Of a DNA stretch of 14,294 nucleotides, positions 1-7,459 are shown piece by piece. Source of the stretch: a bacterium (GTDB lineage Bacteria; UBA9089; CG2-30-40-21; SBAY01); contig JBFLYA010000093.1 in assembly GCA_040757115.1 (NCBI GenBank), forward strand, positions 1-14,294, read 5' to 3'. The position numbers and the translations under genes are program-made. The notes under the pieces are model-generated. The model was not told the origin of the DNA. It ran no database searches and saw only the letters and a program-made list of their open reading frames with translations. Position 1 is the stretch's first letter; each line of letters starts with the position of its first letter.

Positions 1-12
1 GAAATAAATAAT

Positions 13-84
13 CACACAGAGACACAAAGTCACAAAGGAATTGAATAAAACAATAAACCTTTGTGTTCTTTGTGGCTTTGTGTG
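13..84. repeat. 72-bp inverted repeat in non-coding cassette
   Basis: The left arm (13-38) reads CACACAGAGACACAAAGTCA and on to CAAAGG. The right arm (58-84) begins CCTTTGTGTTCTTTGTGGC and ends TTTGTGTG. The arms are imperfectly complementary around an AT-rich loop. The element recurs with the same sequence at 9152-9223. It resembles small palindromic intergenic repeats or MITE-like elements. No transposase or target duplication is visible, so its class is uncertain. Confidence 0.7.
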
Positions 85-96
85 AGAAAATAAAAA

Positions 97-120
97 GGAG
101 ATATTTTAGGAGATATTTTA
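97..120. repeat. 12-bp tandem duplication
   Basis: Two adjacent copies of GGAGATATTTTA occupy 97-108 and 109-120. The equivalent place in the second cassette copy (about 9237-9248) has only one, so this is a copy-specific duplication, probably replication slippage. Confidence 0.85.
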
Positions 121-198
121 GGGTCAAACCGTGAATGTGGAATGCACAATAATTCGGTGAGGCAGAGGAAAAGGAAAAGACAGCGAATCAAAGCTTTT

Positions 199-330
199 GT
201 CTAACCCTGCGTTGCAGTTGACGGCGGGGGACTGTGCCGTGGTCAGAGTTTTGTGGTCTCTCAAAGTTTTATCTTGCTATCAAACTTTTGTGGTAATTCT
301 CCTCGCCGCACCTGAACTTTATCGTTAGCC
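199..330 (+). repeat. attC site of non-coding cassette 1
   Basis: The R'' core GTCTAAC is at 199-205 and the R' core GTTAGCC at 324-330, 132 bp in total. The arms GTTGCAGTTGACGGCGGGG and CTCGCCGCACCTGAAC are imperfectly complementary, leaving the unpaired bases typical of attC hairpins. The last six bases, TTAGCC, belong to the next cassette, whose own R'' is GGCTAAC. The recombination point is expected between G324 and T325. Its variable middle is nearly identical to attC at 2547, 9325 and 14145, all on non-coding cassettes. Confidence 0.88.
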
Positions 331-341
331 GAGAGGGAAAT

Positions 342-1397
342 ATGAAACCATTCAAATTTAACATGTCATCGCCAGTTTATGATGATCTCTTCGTAGATCG
401 AGAGAAGGAACTACGCCAGACAATTGACTGGTTAATGTCCGGGACTGGTAACCTCATTATTACTGGAGAAAGAGGTATAGGGAAAACTAGCCTCGCTTGG
501 AAAACCATTGCCGACACAGAGGAAAAGACTAAAGATACTTTAATTATTAGAGAAACTGTATATCAATTTCATGGTGAAGGATTTGGCACATTTCTCTCTG
601 AGCTTGGAAAGCAAATTACTGTTTCTATATGGCAACTCATAAGTGGCAAATCGTTTTCGGAGCTTTTTTCTGGGTCTTTGGATTTCGAGAAGAAAAAAAT
701 TGAGTCAAAGAATATTAAGGCTCTCCGCCGGATTTATAATATCCTTTCGGCATCTCAACTCTCGTCCAAAGCTACCGAAATGGGCAAAATCGGTGGGAAA
801 TTATTCATAGAAGCTGGACTCCAAGAGGGACTCGAAAAGGGGATGACCCGTATGGCAATCACGAACTTCGAGTTTCTTGCCATCATTGATGAACTCAAGG
901 AGATCGCCTCAAGACATGGATATTCACGGATTGTTGTAATAGCAGATGAGTTCAACTATTTGCATTTTTCAGAACAGAGCGATTTTGTAAGGACTTATTT
1001 CCAAATCCTCAATTCTCGGAATATACTATTCGGATTGATAGGTTTCAATATTGATCCTTGGTCAGTTCCCGGACTTAGCCAATGTGTAGAGACATATATT
1101 CCACTTGGTCCATTTGAATCTTCTGACCATGTCCGCCAACTAGTCTCAGTCGGTCTCCCACAAGCGGAAAACGCCGATATTCGCAACTTCTTGATTTCCG
1201 AGGATGTATCCCAGCAGATATTCACCGAATCAAAAGGGAATCCACGACTTATTCAAGCATTTTGTTTTAACTTCATGAGGGAATTGGAAGTAATTGAAGG
1301 GAGTCGTGACTTCTCCAAGGCATTTGAACTTGCCAAACGGGAAATTGTAGAACAAGTTTTAAGACAAGAAGAAATGATGAAGAGATTCAAAGGCTAA
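342..1397 (+). CDS. AAA+ family ATPase (Orc1/Cdc6-like P-loop NTPase)
   Basis: This is a 351-residue cytoplasmic P-loop ATPase. It has Walker A GERGIGKTS at residues 42-50, preceded by the FVDREKEL box (17-24) typical of Orc/Cdc6-like and STAND-type ATPases. Walker B is IVVIADE (197-203), a sensor-like strand ILFGLIGFN lies near residues 229-237, and a GNPRLIQ segment near the C-terminus matches the sensor-2/lid region of this superfamily. There is no fused effector domain, so it probably works with a partner or is a reduced member. The start is the ATG 12 bp after attC, with GAGAGGG just upstream. The stop TAA lies inside the R'' core of the following attC. It is the only gene of a 1,193-bp cassette (325-1517). 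The substrate is unknown; similar ATPases occur in defence and plasmid contexts. Confidence 0.82.
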   Translation: MKPFKFNMSSPVYDDLFVDREKELRQTIDWLMSGTGNLIITGERGIGKTSLAWKTIADTEEKTKDTLIIRETVYQFHGEGFGTFLSELGKQITVSIWQLISGKSFSELFSGSLDFEKKKIESKNIKALRRIYNILSASQLSSKATEMGKIGGKLFIEAGLQEGLEKGMTRMAITNFEFLAIIDELKEIASRHGYSRIVVIADEFNYLHFSEQSDFVRTYFQILNSRNILFGLIGFNIDPWSVPGLSQCVETYIPLGPFESSDHVRQLVSVGLPQAENADIRNFLISEDVSQQIFTESKGNPRLIQAFCFNFMRELEVIEGSRDFSKAFELAKREIVEQVLRQEEMMKRFKG

Positions 1398-1523
1398 CAA
1401 ATCGCTGCACCTGACTGCGGGGGGCTGTGCTGTTTTCAAGGTTTTGTGGTTTATCAAGGTTTTATCTTGCTAACAAAGGTTGGTGGTGATTCTCCCCGCG
1501 GCAGGTGAGCTCAATCGTTAGGC
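1392..1523 (+). repeat. attC site of AAA+ ATPase cassette
   Basis: R'' GGCTAAC is at 1392-1398 and R' GTTAGGC at 1517-1523, 132 bp. GGCTAAC complements the GTTAGCC that opens this cassette at 324-330, so the circular form would have a perfectly paired core. The arms GCACCTGACTGCGGGG and CCCCGCGGCAGGTGAGC pair imperfectly. The R'' core contains the ATPase stop codon. The middle part closely matches the attC at 2940-3071. Confidence 0.9.
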
Positions 1524-1546
1524 TACTGAAGTATTGAGGATTTATC

Positions 1547-2434
1547 ATGAAAACAACCATAGATCATCTTCCTGACTACAAGCAAGAGGAACTCGAAAAT
1601 ATTATCGGAATCATCCGTAATGCAGCAAAGGTGGAAATGATTATTCTGTTTGGAAGCTATGCACGGGGAGACTTTGTAGACCACGATTTTCGATATGATG
1701 CTGAAGAGCAACACTTCACAAGTTATGAAAGTGATTTTGATATCATGGTGATTGTGAAGGAAGAAAAGGTAGTAGACGATTATAAGATTTGGAATAAGGT
1801 TGAAAATCAAATCAGACACAAGATTCATACACCAACAAAGCTTATTAGGGAAGATATTGAGCATGTCAATGAACAACTCTCAGTTGGCAGATACTTCTAT
1901 GCTGATGTCAAAAAAGAAGGTATACTACTTTATGATTCAAAACGATTTCAGCTGGCAAGAGCAAGAGAGCTTACCCCAGGAATAAAAAAGGCACTGGCAG
2001 AGGAGGATCATAAAATTTGGTTTCCCAAGGCGAAGGAATATTTTGTGTATTACGAAACTGGTTTTGAGAAAGGTTGGAATAATTCAGCTGCTTTCAATCT
2101 CCACCAGACTACCGAACATCTTTACACTGGCGCTTCCCTCGTTCTTACCAGCTACAAACCAAGAACGCACGATCTGGAAAAATTAACAGAGCGGATGGAA
2201 AAGATCGATCGAGATTTTGCCAAGATTTTCCCGCGGGAAGAAGGTGAAGAAAAGCGATTATTTGAGCTTCTTAGAAAAGCCTATGTTGATGCACGATACA
2301 AGAAATCGTACAAAATCACCAAGTCTGAACTTGAATACCTTGCCGACCGTGTGAAGAAACTACGCAGATTGGCATTAAAAAAGTCTCGGGAGAGGATTGA
2401 GCAATTTGAGAAAGAAATTATCACAAAAGCCTAA
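1547..2434 (+). CDS. Nucleotidyltransferase-HEPN fusion protein, copy 1
   Basis: This 295-residue protein joins an N-terminal minimal nucleotidyltransferase (MNT) to a C-terminal HEPN domain. The MNT core is GSYARGD at residues 36-42, followed after an insert of about 20 residues by the catalytic acidic pair in SDFDIMV (D63, D65). The HEPN part spans roughly 150-280 with NLHQTTEHLYTGASLVL (184-200) and RTHDLEKL (206-213). A clear Rx4-6H RNase motif is not evident, so it may bind nucleotide or RNA rather than cleave. MNT and HEPN proteins usually form toxin-antitoxin pairs in which the MNT AMPylates or adenylylates the HEPN toxin; here both are one chain. The ATG follows a TGAGGA Shine-Dalgarno site, and the stop TAA is inside an attC core. 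A paralogue about 84% identical lies at 9482-10366. Confidence 0.86.
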   Translation: MKTTIDHLPDYKQEELENIIGIIRNAAKVEMIILFGSYARGDFVDHDFRYDAEEQHFTSYESDFDIMVIVKEEKVVDDYKIWNKVENQIRHKIHTPTKLIREDIEHVNEQLSVGRYFYADVKKEGILLYDSKRFQLARARELTPGIKKALAEEDHKIWFPKAKEYFVYYETGFEKGWNNSAAFNLHQTTEHLYTGASLVLTSYKPRTHDLEKLTERMEKIDRDFAKIFPREEGEEKRLFELLRKAYVDARYKKSYKITKSELEYLADRVKKLRRLALKKSRERIEQFEKEIITKA

Positions 2435-2460
2435 CTAATCGCTGAAGCTGACGGGGGGAG
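2429..2460 (+). repeat. Truncated attC (left arm only)
   Basis: R'' GCCTAAC (2429-2435) and a left arm ending in a GGGGGG tract are present. The sequence then switches at about 2460 to the interior of the non-coding cassette (TATTTTAGGGTCAAAC). The right arm, the R' core and the first part of the next cassette, including its 72-bp inverted repeat, are missing. GCCTAAC matches the GTTAGGC at the start of this cassette, so the gene-bearing cassette was once complete. Confidence 0.82.
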
Positions 2461-2672
2461 GTATTTTAGGGTCAAACTGTGAATGTGGAATGCACAATAA
2501 TTCGGTGAGGCAGAGGAAAAGGAAAAGACAGCGAATCAAAGCTTTTGTCTAACCCTGCGTTGCAGTTGACGGCGGGGGACTGTGCCGTGGTCAGAGTTTT
2601 GTGGTCTCTCAAAGTTTTATCTTGCTATCAAACTTTTGTGGTAATTCTCCCCGCCGCACCTGAACTTTATCG
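2461..2672 (+). mobile_element. Non-coding cassette, copy 2 (5' truncated)
   Basis: From TATTTTAGGGTC onward the sequence follows the non-coding cassette seen at 1-324 and 9133-9450, up to and including its attC. The first part, with the 72-bp inverted repeat, has been deleted together with half of the preceding attC. The deletion joins it physically to the MNT-HEPN cassette, so the two would now move as one unit, with start core GTTAGGC and end core GTCTAAC that no longer match fully. Confidence 0.8.
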
Positions 2673-2678
2673 TTAGGC
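2547..2678 (+). repeat. attC site of truncated non-coding cassette
   Basis: R'' GTCTAAC at 2547-2553 and R' GTTAGGC at 2672-2678, 132 bp. It is almost identical to 199-330 and 9325-9456. The TTAGGC end belongs to the following cassette, whose R'' is GCCTAAC at 2940. Confidence 0.88.
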
Positions 2679-3065
2679 ACTTGAATCCATTGCATAAATT
2701 ATGATACAATTCCAGCTGTTGCGGCAAACAGGATGAAGGTTTCTCACAGCATTCCCGCAGAGACGAACCAGAGAAAATCAGATAGCGGTCAGCATCCATA
2801 GAGAAGTAGGGTAGGCGGTCGAGGGGCCAGGAACCACAACCAAAACGAAGGACGAGAGGCGTACTACAACCGTAGATAGGAACTACAGAGGAGAGCAAAA
2901 TCTAATCAAGCAGAGGAGACCTTGGGTCCAAGGGATATTGCCTAACCCGGCGCTGCACCTGACTGCGGGGGGCTGTGCCGTAATTAGAGTTTTGTGGTAT
3001 CTCAAGCTTTTATCTTGTTTACAAAGTTTGGTGGTAATCCGCCCCGCAGCAGGTGAGCTTTATCG
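2673..3065 (+). mobile_element. Small cassette without a convincing gene
   Basis: The cassette has matched ends (GTTAGGC at 2672, GCCTAAC at 2940), so it is intact as a mobile unit. The 260-bp body has no good open frame on +. The frame from ATG 2733 reads to the TAA in the attC core at 2943-2945, the place where real cassette genes end, but is broken by two TAG codons at 2799 and 2877. The only longer frame on - (2617-2898) runs into the attC and looks spurious. The body is less AT-rich than its neighbours. It may be a decayed gene or a non-coding cassette; I do not recognise a product or an RNA family. Confidence 0.6.
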
Positions 3066-3071
3066 TTAGCG
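2940..3071 (+). repeat. attC site of small cassette
   Basis: R'' GCCTAAC at 2940-2946 and R' GTTAGCG at 3065-3071, 132 bp. Arms GCACCTGACTGCGGGG and CCCCGCAGCAGGTGAGC pair with one unmatched base in the left arm, as expected of attC. The TTAGCG end belongs to the large following cassette, which closes with CGCTAAC at 9007. Confidence 0.9.
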
Positions 3072-3097
3072 GAAATTTTGCTTAAAAAGGTAGAATA

Positions 3098-3511
3098 ATG
3101 AACAAAACAAAACTTGGTTCAGAAACGGCAAAAGGAGGATTTGCAAACGAGAAAGCAATTTGTAAAAAATTCAATGACTGGGAAAAGGATATAGAAGCAC
3201 AGAAATGGCTTAAAATAATGGGATATGATATTAAAAAACTTGATTCTGTCCAAGCAATTCAAATTCCTACCAGAATAAAGAAGATTGAATTAAGTAAGTT
3301 TGAAGTTAAAGAAGAAGAATATGAGCAATTTGTGAGATTTAAAAAGGCAGATGCTCAAATAAGAATTATCATAAAGATTAGAAATATACTAAAAATTGAG
3401 AACTTATCACTAAAGAAAGCAAATTCAGATGCTGATTATAATCAAATTGACAAAAGAACCATTGTAGACTATCAAGAGATGTGGAGGTTTGATGATATGC
3501 CTTTGAATTGA
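3098..3511 (+). pseudogene. HinP1I-like restriction endonuclease, N-terminal remnant
   Basis: The 137 residues resemble the N-terminal half of HinP1I, a type II endonuclease of about 247 residues that cuts GCGC. Shared blocks recalled from the known enzyme are LGSETAKGGFANEKAI (cf. LGSKTAKDGFKNEKDI), YNQIDKR (cf. FNQIDKH) and DYQEMWRFDD (cf. HYQEMWKFDD). In HinP1I the active site is D62-x18-Q81-x-K83. Here the aspartate lies in KADAQ (residues 82-86) and the spacing and lysine are kept, but glutamine is replaced by serine (SLK). The frame stops right after the FDD block and no continuation is found in the next 90 bp in any frame, so the C-terminal half is lost. The start ATG lies 27 bp after attC behind an AAAGGT site. 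It is probably inactive, though a short repurposed protein cannot be excluded. Confidence 0.72.
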
Positions 3512-3601
3512 AATGTCTTTAGAACCATAAATGAAAGGCAAAGAGAAGAAAAGAGTTTTTTAAATTAGCACAAATTACAAGCACCTTAAAAAGGAGTAAA
3601 A

Positions 3602-3790
3602 ATGCATAAGGATTTTAGATGTTATATGGGATGGCGGGAAAATCCATCAGGAACAGGAGAAGCTACCGTAGTTGTAATTCCATTAGGAGATGGATTGACC
3701 GATAAGCAATTAGGTAAATTATTGAGGCCGTTGAGAGTAACAACATTTAGTGAAGAAACAATTGATTTTAGAGTTCAAGAGCTGGATTAG
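3602..3790 (+). CDS. Small protein of unknown function (62 aa)
   Basis: This 62-residue frame starts with ATG 7-8 bp after a good AAGGAG Shine-Dalgarno site and ends with TAG 16 bp before the methyltransferase, so it is likely translated as the first gene of that operon. The N-terminal part has glycines and aromatics (CYMGWRENPSGTGEA), then a hydrophobic strand VVVIPLG and a C-terminal basic-then-acidic segment. There is no signal peptide, membrane segment or cysteine pair. I do not recognise the family. Its position suggests an accessory or regulatory subunit of the kinase-ATPase operon, which is inference from spacing only. Confidence 0.6.
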   Translation: MHKDFRCYMGWRENPSGTGEATVVVIPLGDGLTDKQLGKLLRPLRVTTFSEETIDFRVQELD

Positions 3791-3806
3791 GAGGTAAAGA
3801 AGATAG

Positions 3807-4910
3807 ATGAAAATGTGTGCAATTCAGTCTTTGACTAATAATGAATACAAGGAAAATACATTTCACCAACTTTCACCGTATTTGGGGAAACTAAAATCTA
3901 ATATAGCAAAAAAACTAATATTAAGTTATACTAAACCATATGATACTATTTGTGATCCATTTTCAGGTTCGGGGACTGTTGCATTAGAATCTTTAACACT
4001 TAATAGACATATTATAGCAAACGATATTAATCCCTATGCAGTTATTTTGACTAAAGCAAAAATGTACCCTCCAAATTCGTTAGATGAAGCTTTGGAAAGA
4101 GCAGAATATTATCTTAATTGTACCAAAGAAGAAATGACCAGGATATCTTTATCAAGAATACCAAAATGGGTAAGAACCTTTTTCCATCCAACTACCCTTA
4201 AAGAGACCTTATCGTTAGTTAGATTATTAAAAAGAAATGAGGAATACTTTATTTTGGCCTGCGTACTTGGTATTCTTCATCATCAAAGCACGGGATTTCT
4301 TTCATATCCATCAAGCCATATAGTTCCATATCTGAGAACAGAAAAATTTCCCAAAGAAAGATTTCCAACATTATATACCTATAGAGATATTAGGCCAAGA
4401 CTTCTTAGTAAAATAAAGCGTGTATTTAGACATTTTCTCAGAATAGCTCCGATGTTATTTCGAGAATGCAAAACAGAATGTGTTGAGAAATTAGAATTAC
4501 CAGAAAATAGTATTGACGCTGTAATAACCAGCCCACCATATATGGATACATTGAGTTATGGAGGAGATAATAGATTGAGACTGTGGTTCCTGGGAATAAA
4601 CGATTATCAATACTATGATAATAAGAGTCCTCGAAATCCACAAGATTTTCATCTTTTAATAAAAAATGCGTTGAGCAGGCTTTATTTTGCATTGAAGTCA
4701 GATTCATATTGTATATTTGTAGTGGGAGAAGTGAAAAAGGGTAAGAAATCCATTAACACATCTTCAATAATTCAGGATGTTGTTCTTAGTAATGGTGGTT
4801 TTAAAATATTGAGTGTAATTGAAGATGAAATCCCCTATTCAAGGAGAATAAGAGGGAAAAGAGATACGATTAAGAAAGACTGGTTTGTTATTATGAAAAA
4901 GGAGAAATAA
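3807..4910 (+). CDS. DNA methyltransferase (N4-cytosine or N6-adenine type)
   Basis: This 367-residue protein has the two hallmarks of amino-methylating DNA methyltransferases: the S-adenosylmethionine motif I DPFSGSGT (residues 50-57, followed by ANDINPYA at 71-78) and the catalytic motif IV TSPPY (241-245) in a VITSPPYMDTLSYGG context. Motif I precedes IV with about 185 residues between, which could hold target recognition. The order differs from the beta-class enzyme at 12342-13568. SPPY is more often N4-cytosine, but base and target site cannot be read from sequence. GGAGG lies 13 bp before the ATG; a second ATG two codons later is an alternative. It ends 4 bp before the kinase-ATPase gene, so the two are probably co-translated. 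It could protect the host or mark self DNA for the downstream genes. Confidence 0.85.
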   Translation: MKMCAIQSLTNNEYKENTFHQLSPYLGKLKSNIAKKLILSYTKPYDTICDPFSGSGTVALESLTLNRHIIANDINPYAVILTKAKMYPPNSLDEALERAEYYLNCTKEEMTRISLSRIPKWVRTFFHPTTLKETLSLVRLLKRNEEYFILACVLGILHHQSTGFLSYPSSHIVPYLRTEKFPKERFPTLYTYRDIRPRLLSKIKRVFRHFLRIAPMLFRECKTECVEKLELPENSIDAVITSPPYMDTLSYGGDNRLRLWFLGINDYQYYDNKSPRNPQDFHLLIKNALSRLYFALKSDSYCIFVVGEVKKGKKSINTSSIIQDVVLSNGGFKILSVIEDEIPYSRRIRGKRDTIKKDWFVIMKKEK

Positions 4911-4914
4911 TACT

Positions 4915-7401
4915 ATGGCAGAAAGAAATTTACCTCAGGAGAATGAATTCCAAGGAGAGCAGGTGCTCGGTTATAAACTCTGCAAGGAAATTGGCAGAGG
5001 GAAAATAGGGGTAGTCTATAAGGCGTCACATTCCAGAACAGGGGATATAGCAGCTTGCAAGATAATTCCAAAAGAAAATTTGAAAAGTGGATGGGAGACC
5101 GAAATAGAGAAAATTGCAAAATTGAGTGGTATCTCAACCGTAGCACAATATAAAAAACATGCCGCAGAGCAAATTAAGGAGTTACCGTATATTTGCATAT
5201 TTTATGAGTATGTAGGCTATGGAAATAAACCTGCCCTTAATTTAAGAGAATATATAATACAAAATCCTAATCAAATCTCCTTGTTTTTTATTGATATATT
5301 AGTTCAGAAGATTTTAGAAACTTTTCATGCTATGAAAACTGTTGGTATTAATCACAATGACCTTCATGAAGGAAATATTTTAATTTTTCATGACCCTCGC
5401 TCTATTGAACCAGAAACGCCAATTATAAAAATAACAGATTTTGGAATAGGTGGTTCATACAACAAATTAGAACCTAAAGATGATTATAAACAGCTAGTTT
5501 TAATCTGTCATACCTTGCTTGAGAAATTGAGTTATTCTGAGATGGATGGAAAAGATAAATTTCTTTACGACAATTACATTGAGGATTTTTTCCCTAAAAA
5601 AGTATTAGAAACTCATCCTACAGAGGGAATATTTGTAAGAAATCCAAGAGAGCTCCTCAGAATTTTTAAAGAAGAAATCCCTCAAAAGTATTTGGAGGAA
5701 TATACCAAAAGCTACATATCCAGTATGCCAGCCAAATTAACACATCCTTTTGACTATCTACGGTGTGAACAGATAGGTAATTCATTTGAGCTCTTACATC
5801 GTCTCTATTCTGAAAAGTTTCTTGGATATTCTGATTTATTAATAAGAAATAATACTATTTTGACAGGTCCACGGGGTTGTGGAAAAACAACCATATTTAG
5901 AAATATGAGTTTAAAAACACAAATACTCGGAGATAAAATAAAAAAAGGTGAAGATTACAAGGAAAAGTATATAGGAATATATTATCATTGCAATGATTTA
6001 TATTTTGCATTTCCTTACCTTAAAGAAAAGATTTCTGATGAAAATAGAAAAGCGATAATACATTATTTCAACCTTTCAATCTTATATGAAATCTTAGACC
6101 TTTTAGAAACTTCAAAAAATAAGCCAGGGTTTGAATTAACTGATAGGACGATAGATGAATTACAAGGTTTTTTAAGAGGATACTTTCCCTCATACCAAAT
6201 ACCACCTTTAGGAACGGATATTTTGGCTCATCTAAGGTCAATAATTGTTAATGAAAAACGAATTACACGCCAATGGTTTGAAAAAGGCAGTAATGATAAG
6301 CAAAAACCATATTTTACTCCTATGGACTTTATTAGAAAGTTATGTAATTTAATTCAAACGGATATACCATGGGCAAAAAATCGGGCAATTTACTTCTTTT
6401 TAGATGATTATTCATTCCCCAATATTTCTAAGCAAATCCAAGAAACCTTACATGATTTTATCTTATTTCCAAGTGAAGGGTCTGAGTATTTTTTTAAGGT
6501 TTCTACCGAAAGTATTGTCTCTTTTCACCCATATAGTTCCAAAGGAAAATTATTGGAAGAGGGAAGAGAATATGTTGTAGTGGATCTTGGATACTTCTTC
6601 TTGCGTGATGATAAAAGAGCCGAGTCGTTCCTTTTCGAAGTAGTTAATAACCGGCTAGAAAATTCCCAAGAAATTGATGAGGCATATAAAGATATAAAGA
6701 AAATTTTGGGAGAGAGTGATTATTCAGCTAATAAACTTGCTTACGAAATTAGAGAAAAGAAGCCGGAACATGTCCATTACTATGGCTTGAATATTATAGT
6801 TAGATTATGCACTGGAGATGTTGCTCAAATCTTGGATTTAATCAAGCACATTTTTGAACAGGCTGGAGGTTATAGTCTATTTACTAAAGCAGAAGGAATT
6901 GAATTGCCAATTAAGAAAGAGATACAAAATAGGGCAATTAGGGAAGCAGGAAATAAATTTCTAAGTAACCTTGAAAACTGTCCGAATTATGGTCGAAAAT
7001 TAAGAAAGATTGCTGAGGCGTTTGGTGAGGTTGCGCATCATTTCTTGATGACAAGAAATTCAAAAAACCAGGATAAATATCCTCCATGGCAAGCAGTTAG
7101 AATTGAAGTAACAGAACCTATTGATTTAAAAGAAAGTACATTAGAGATATATAATGAATTATTGCGTTACAGCATATTTATCAGAGATATAGTAGGTAAA
7201 AGTCAATGGGGCAAAGTTGCTCCAAAACTTTATCTACGCAGATTATTGATACCAACCTTTTTACTTACTCCAAGCAAAAGGGATAACATTGGATTAAGCA
7301 AAGATAAGTTTTTAAAGTTGTTAAGAAATCCGAAAGGTTTCACAAAGGATATGAAAAAGAAAGAACCAAGAAGAAAGAGGTTGCAACCAGATGAAAGATA
7401 G
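4915..7401 (+). CDS. Protein kinase-like domain fused to P-loop ATPase
   Basis: The 828-residue protein combines a eukaryotic-type Ser/Thr kinase domain with an NTPase. Kinase features are the glycine loop EIGRGKIGVVYKA (25-37), the ATP-binding lysine in ACKII (K49), the catalytic loop HNDLHEGNIL (147-156, aspartate D149, asparagine N154) and DFG (175-177). All key catalytic residues seem present, although the loop reads HND rather than HRD. A C-lobe continues to about 270. The ATPase has Walker A GPRGCGKTT (318-326) and Walker B YFFLDD (493-498); the remaining 330 residues are predicted helical and unassigned. No membrane segment is seen. GGAG stands 10 bp before the ATG. It lies between a methyltransferase and a Rossmann-like protein. 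Kinase plus ATPase plus methylase recalls BREX/Pgl systems, but here two functions are in one chain; role in defence is inferred. Confidence 0.82.
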   Translation: MAERNLPQENEFQGEQVLGYKLCKEIGRGKIGVVYKASHSRTGDIAACKIIPKENLKSGWETEIEKIAKLSGISTVAQYKKHAAEQIKELPYICIFYEYVGYGNKPALNLREYIIQNPNQISLFFIDILVQKILETFHAMKTVGINHNDLHEGNILIFHDPRSIEPETPIIKITDFGIGGSYNKLEPKDDYKQLVLICHTLLEKLSYSEMDGKDKFLYDNYIEDFFPKKVLETHPTEGIFVRNPRELLRIFKEEIPQKYLEEYTKSYISSMPAKLTHPFDYLRCEQIGNSFELLHRLYSEKFLGYSDLLIRNNTILTGPRGCGKTTIFRNMSLKTQILGDKIKKGEDYKEKYIGIYYHCNDLYFAFPYLKEKISDENRKAIIHYFNLSILYEILDLLETSKNKPGFELTDRTIDELQGFLRGYFPSYQIPPLGTDILAHLRSIIVNEKRITRQWFEKGSNDKQKPYFTPMDFIRKLCNLIQTDIPWAKNRAIYFFLDDYSFPNISKQIQETLHDFILFPSEGSEYFFKVSTESIVSFHPYSSKGKLLEEGREYVVVDLGYFFLRDDKRAESFLFEVVNNRLENSQEIDEAYKDIKKILGESDYSANKLAYEIREKKPEHVHYYGLNIIVRLCTGDVAQILDLIKHIFEQAGGYSLFTKAEGIELPIKKEIQNRAIREAGNKFLSNLENCPNYGRKLRKIAEAFGEVAHHFLMTRNSKNQDKYPPWQAVRIEVTEPIDLKESTLEIYNELLRYSIFIRDIVGKSQWGKVAPKLYLRRLLIPTFLLTPSKRDNIGLSKDKFLKLLRNPKGFTKDMKKKEPRRKRLQPDER

Positions 7402-7459
7402 GGTTGTCTTTTTTAACCCGTAGAAGTAAGGGAAAAGTAAAAAGTAGGTAAAAGGGAAA

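Larger units (their letters stand above)
1..324 (+). mobile_element. Non-coding cassette, copy 1 (left part of window)
   Basis: This cassette carries no convincing gene. In order it holds an inverted repeat (13-84), a 12-bp tandem duplication (97-108 and 109-120), about 78 bp of unassigned sequence and its attC (199-330). The same unit recurs nearly unchanged at 9133-9450, in truncated form at 2461-2672, and in reverse at 14271-14294. Relative to the 9133 copy this one has the 12-bp duplication and an extra A near 127, so a reading frame across the body is not preserved. Its left boundary is at or just before the window edge. Gene-less cassettes are known in integrons and some carry promoters or small RNAs; I see no strong promoter here. 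Confidence 0.75.

Noticed and set aside
13-84. Possible insertion sequence end or complete IS
   Set aside because: Only a short palindrome is present, with no transposase and no target duplication visible.
1523-1876. Antisense frame of 117 codons, with a similar one at 9557-9811
   Set aside because: Both are shadows of the two MNT-HEPN paralogues; their similarity follows from the sense-strand genes, and both lack their own ribosome-binding context.
1813-1985. Secondary frame 1800-1985 inside the MNT-HEPN gene
   Set aside because: It overlaps a well-supported coding frame completely and has no independent support.
2617-2898. Minus-strand frame of 93 codons in the small cassette
   Set aside because: Its last third is translated attC sequence, it has many cysteines and no recognisable motif, and it starts without a Shine-Dalgarno site.
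199-3071. Possible CRISPR array from repeated ~130-bp units
   Set aside because: The units are long imperfect palindromes with core recombination sites, are separated by whole genes, and have no uniform short spacers; they are attC sites.
7402-7420. Possible terminator GGGTT...AACCC after the kinase-ATPase gene
   Set aside because: The stem is only five pairs and no U tract follows the stem, so a terminator is not supported.
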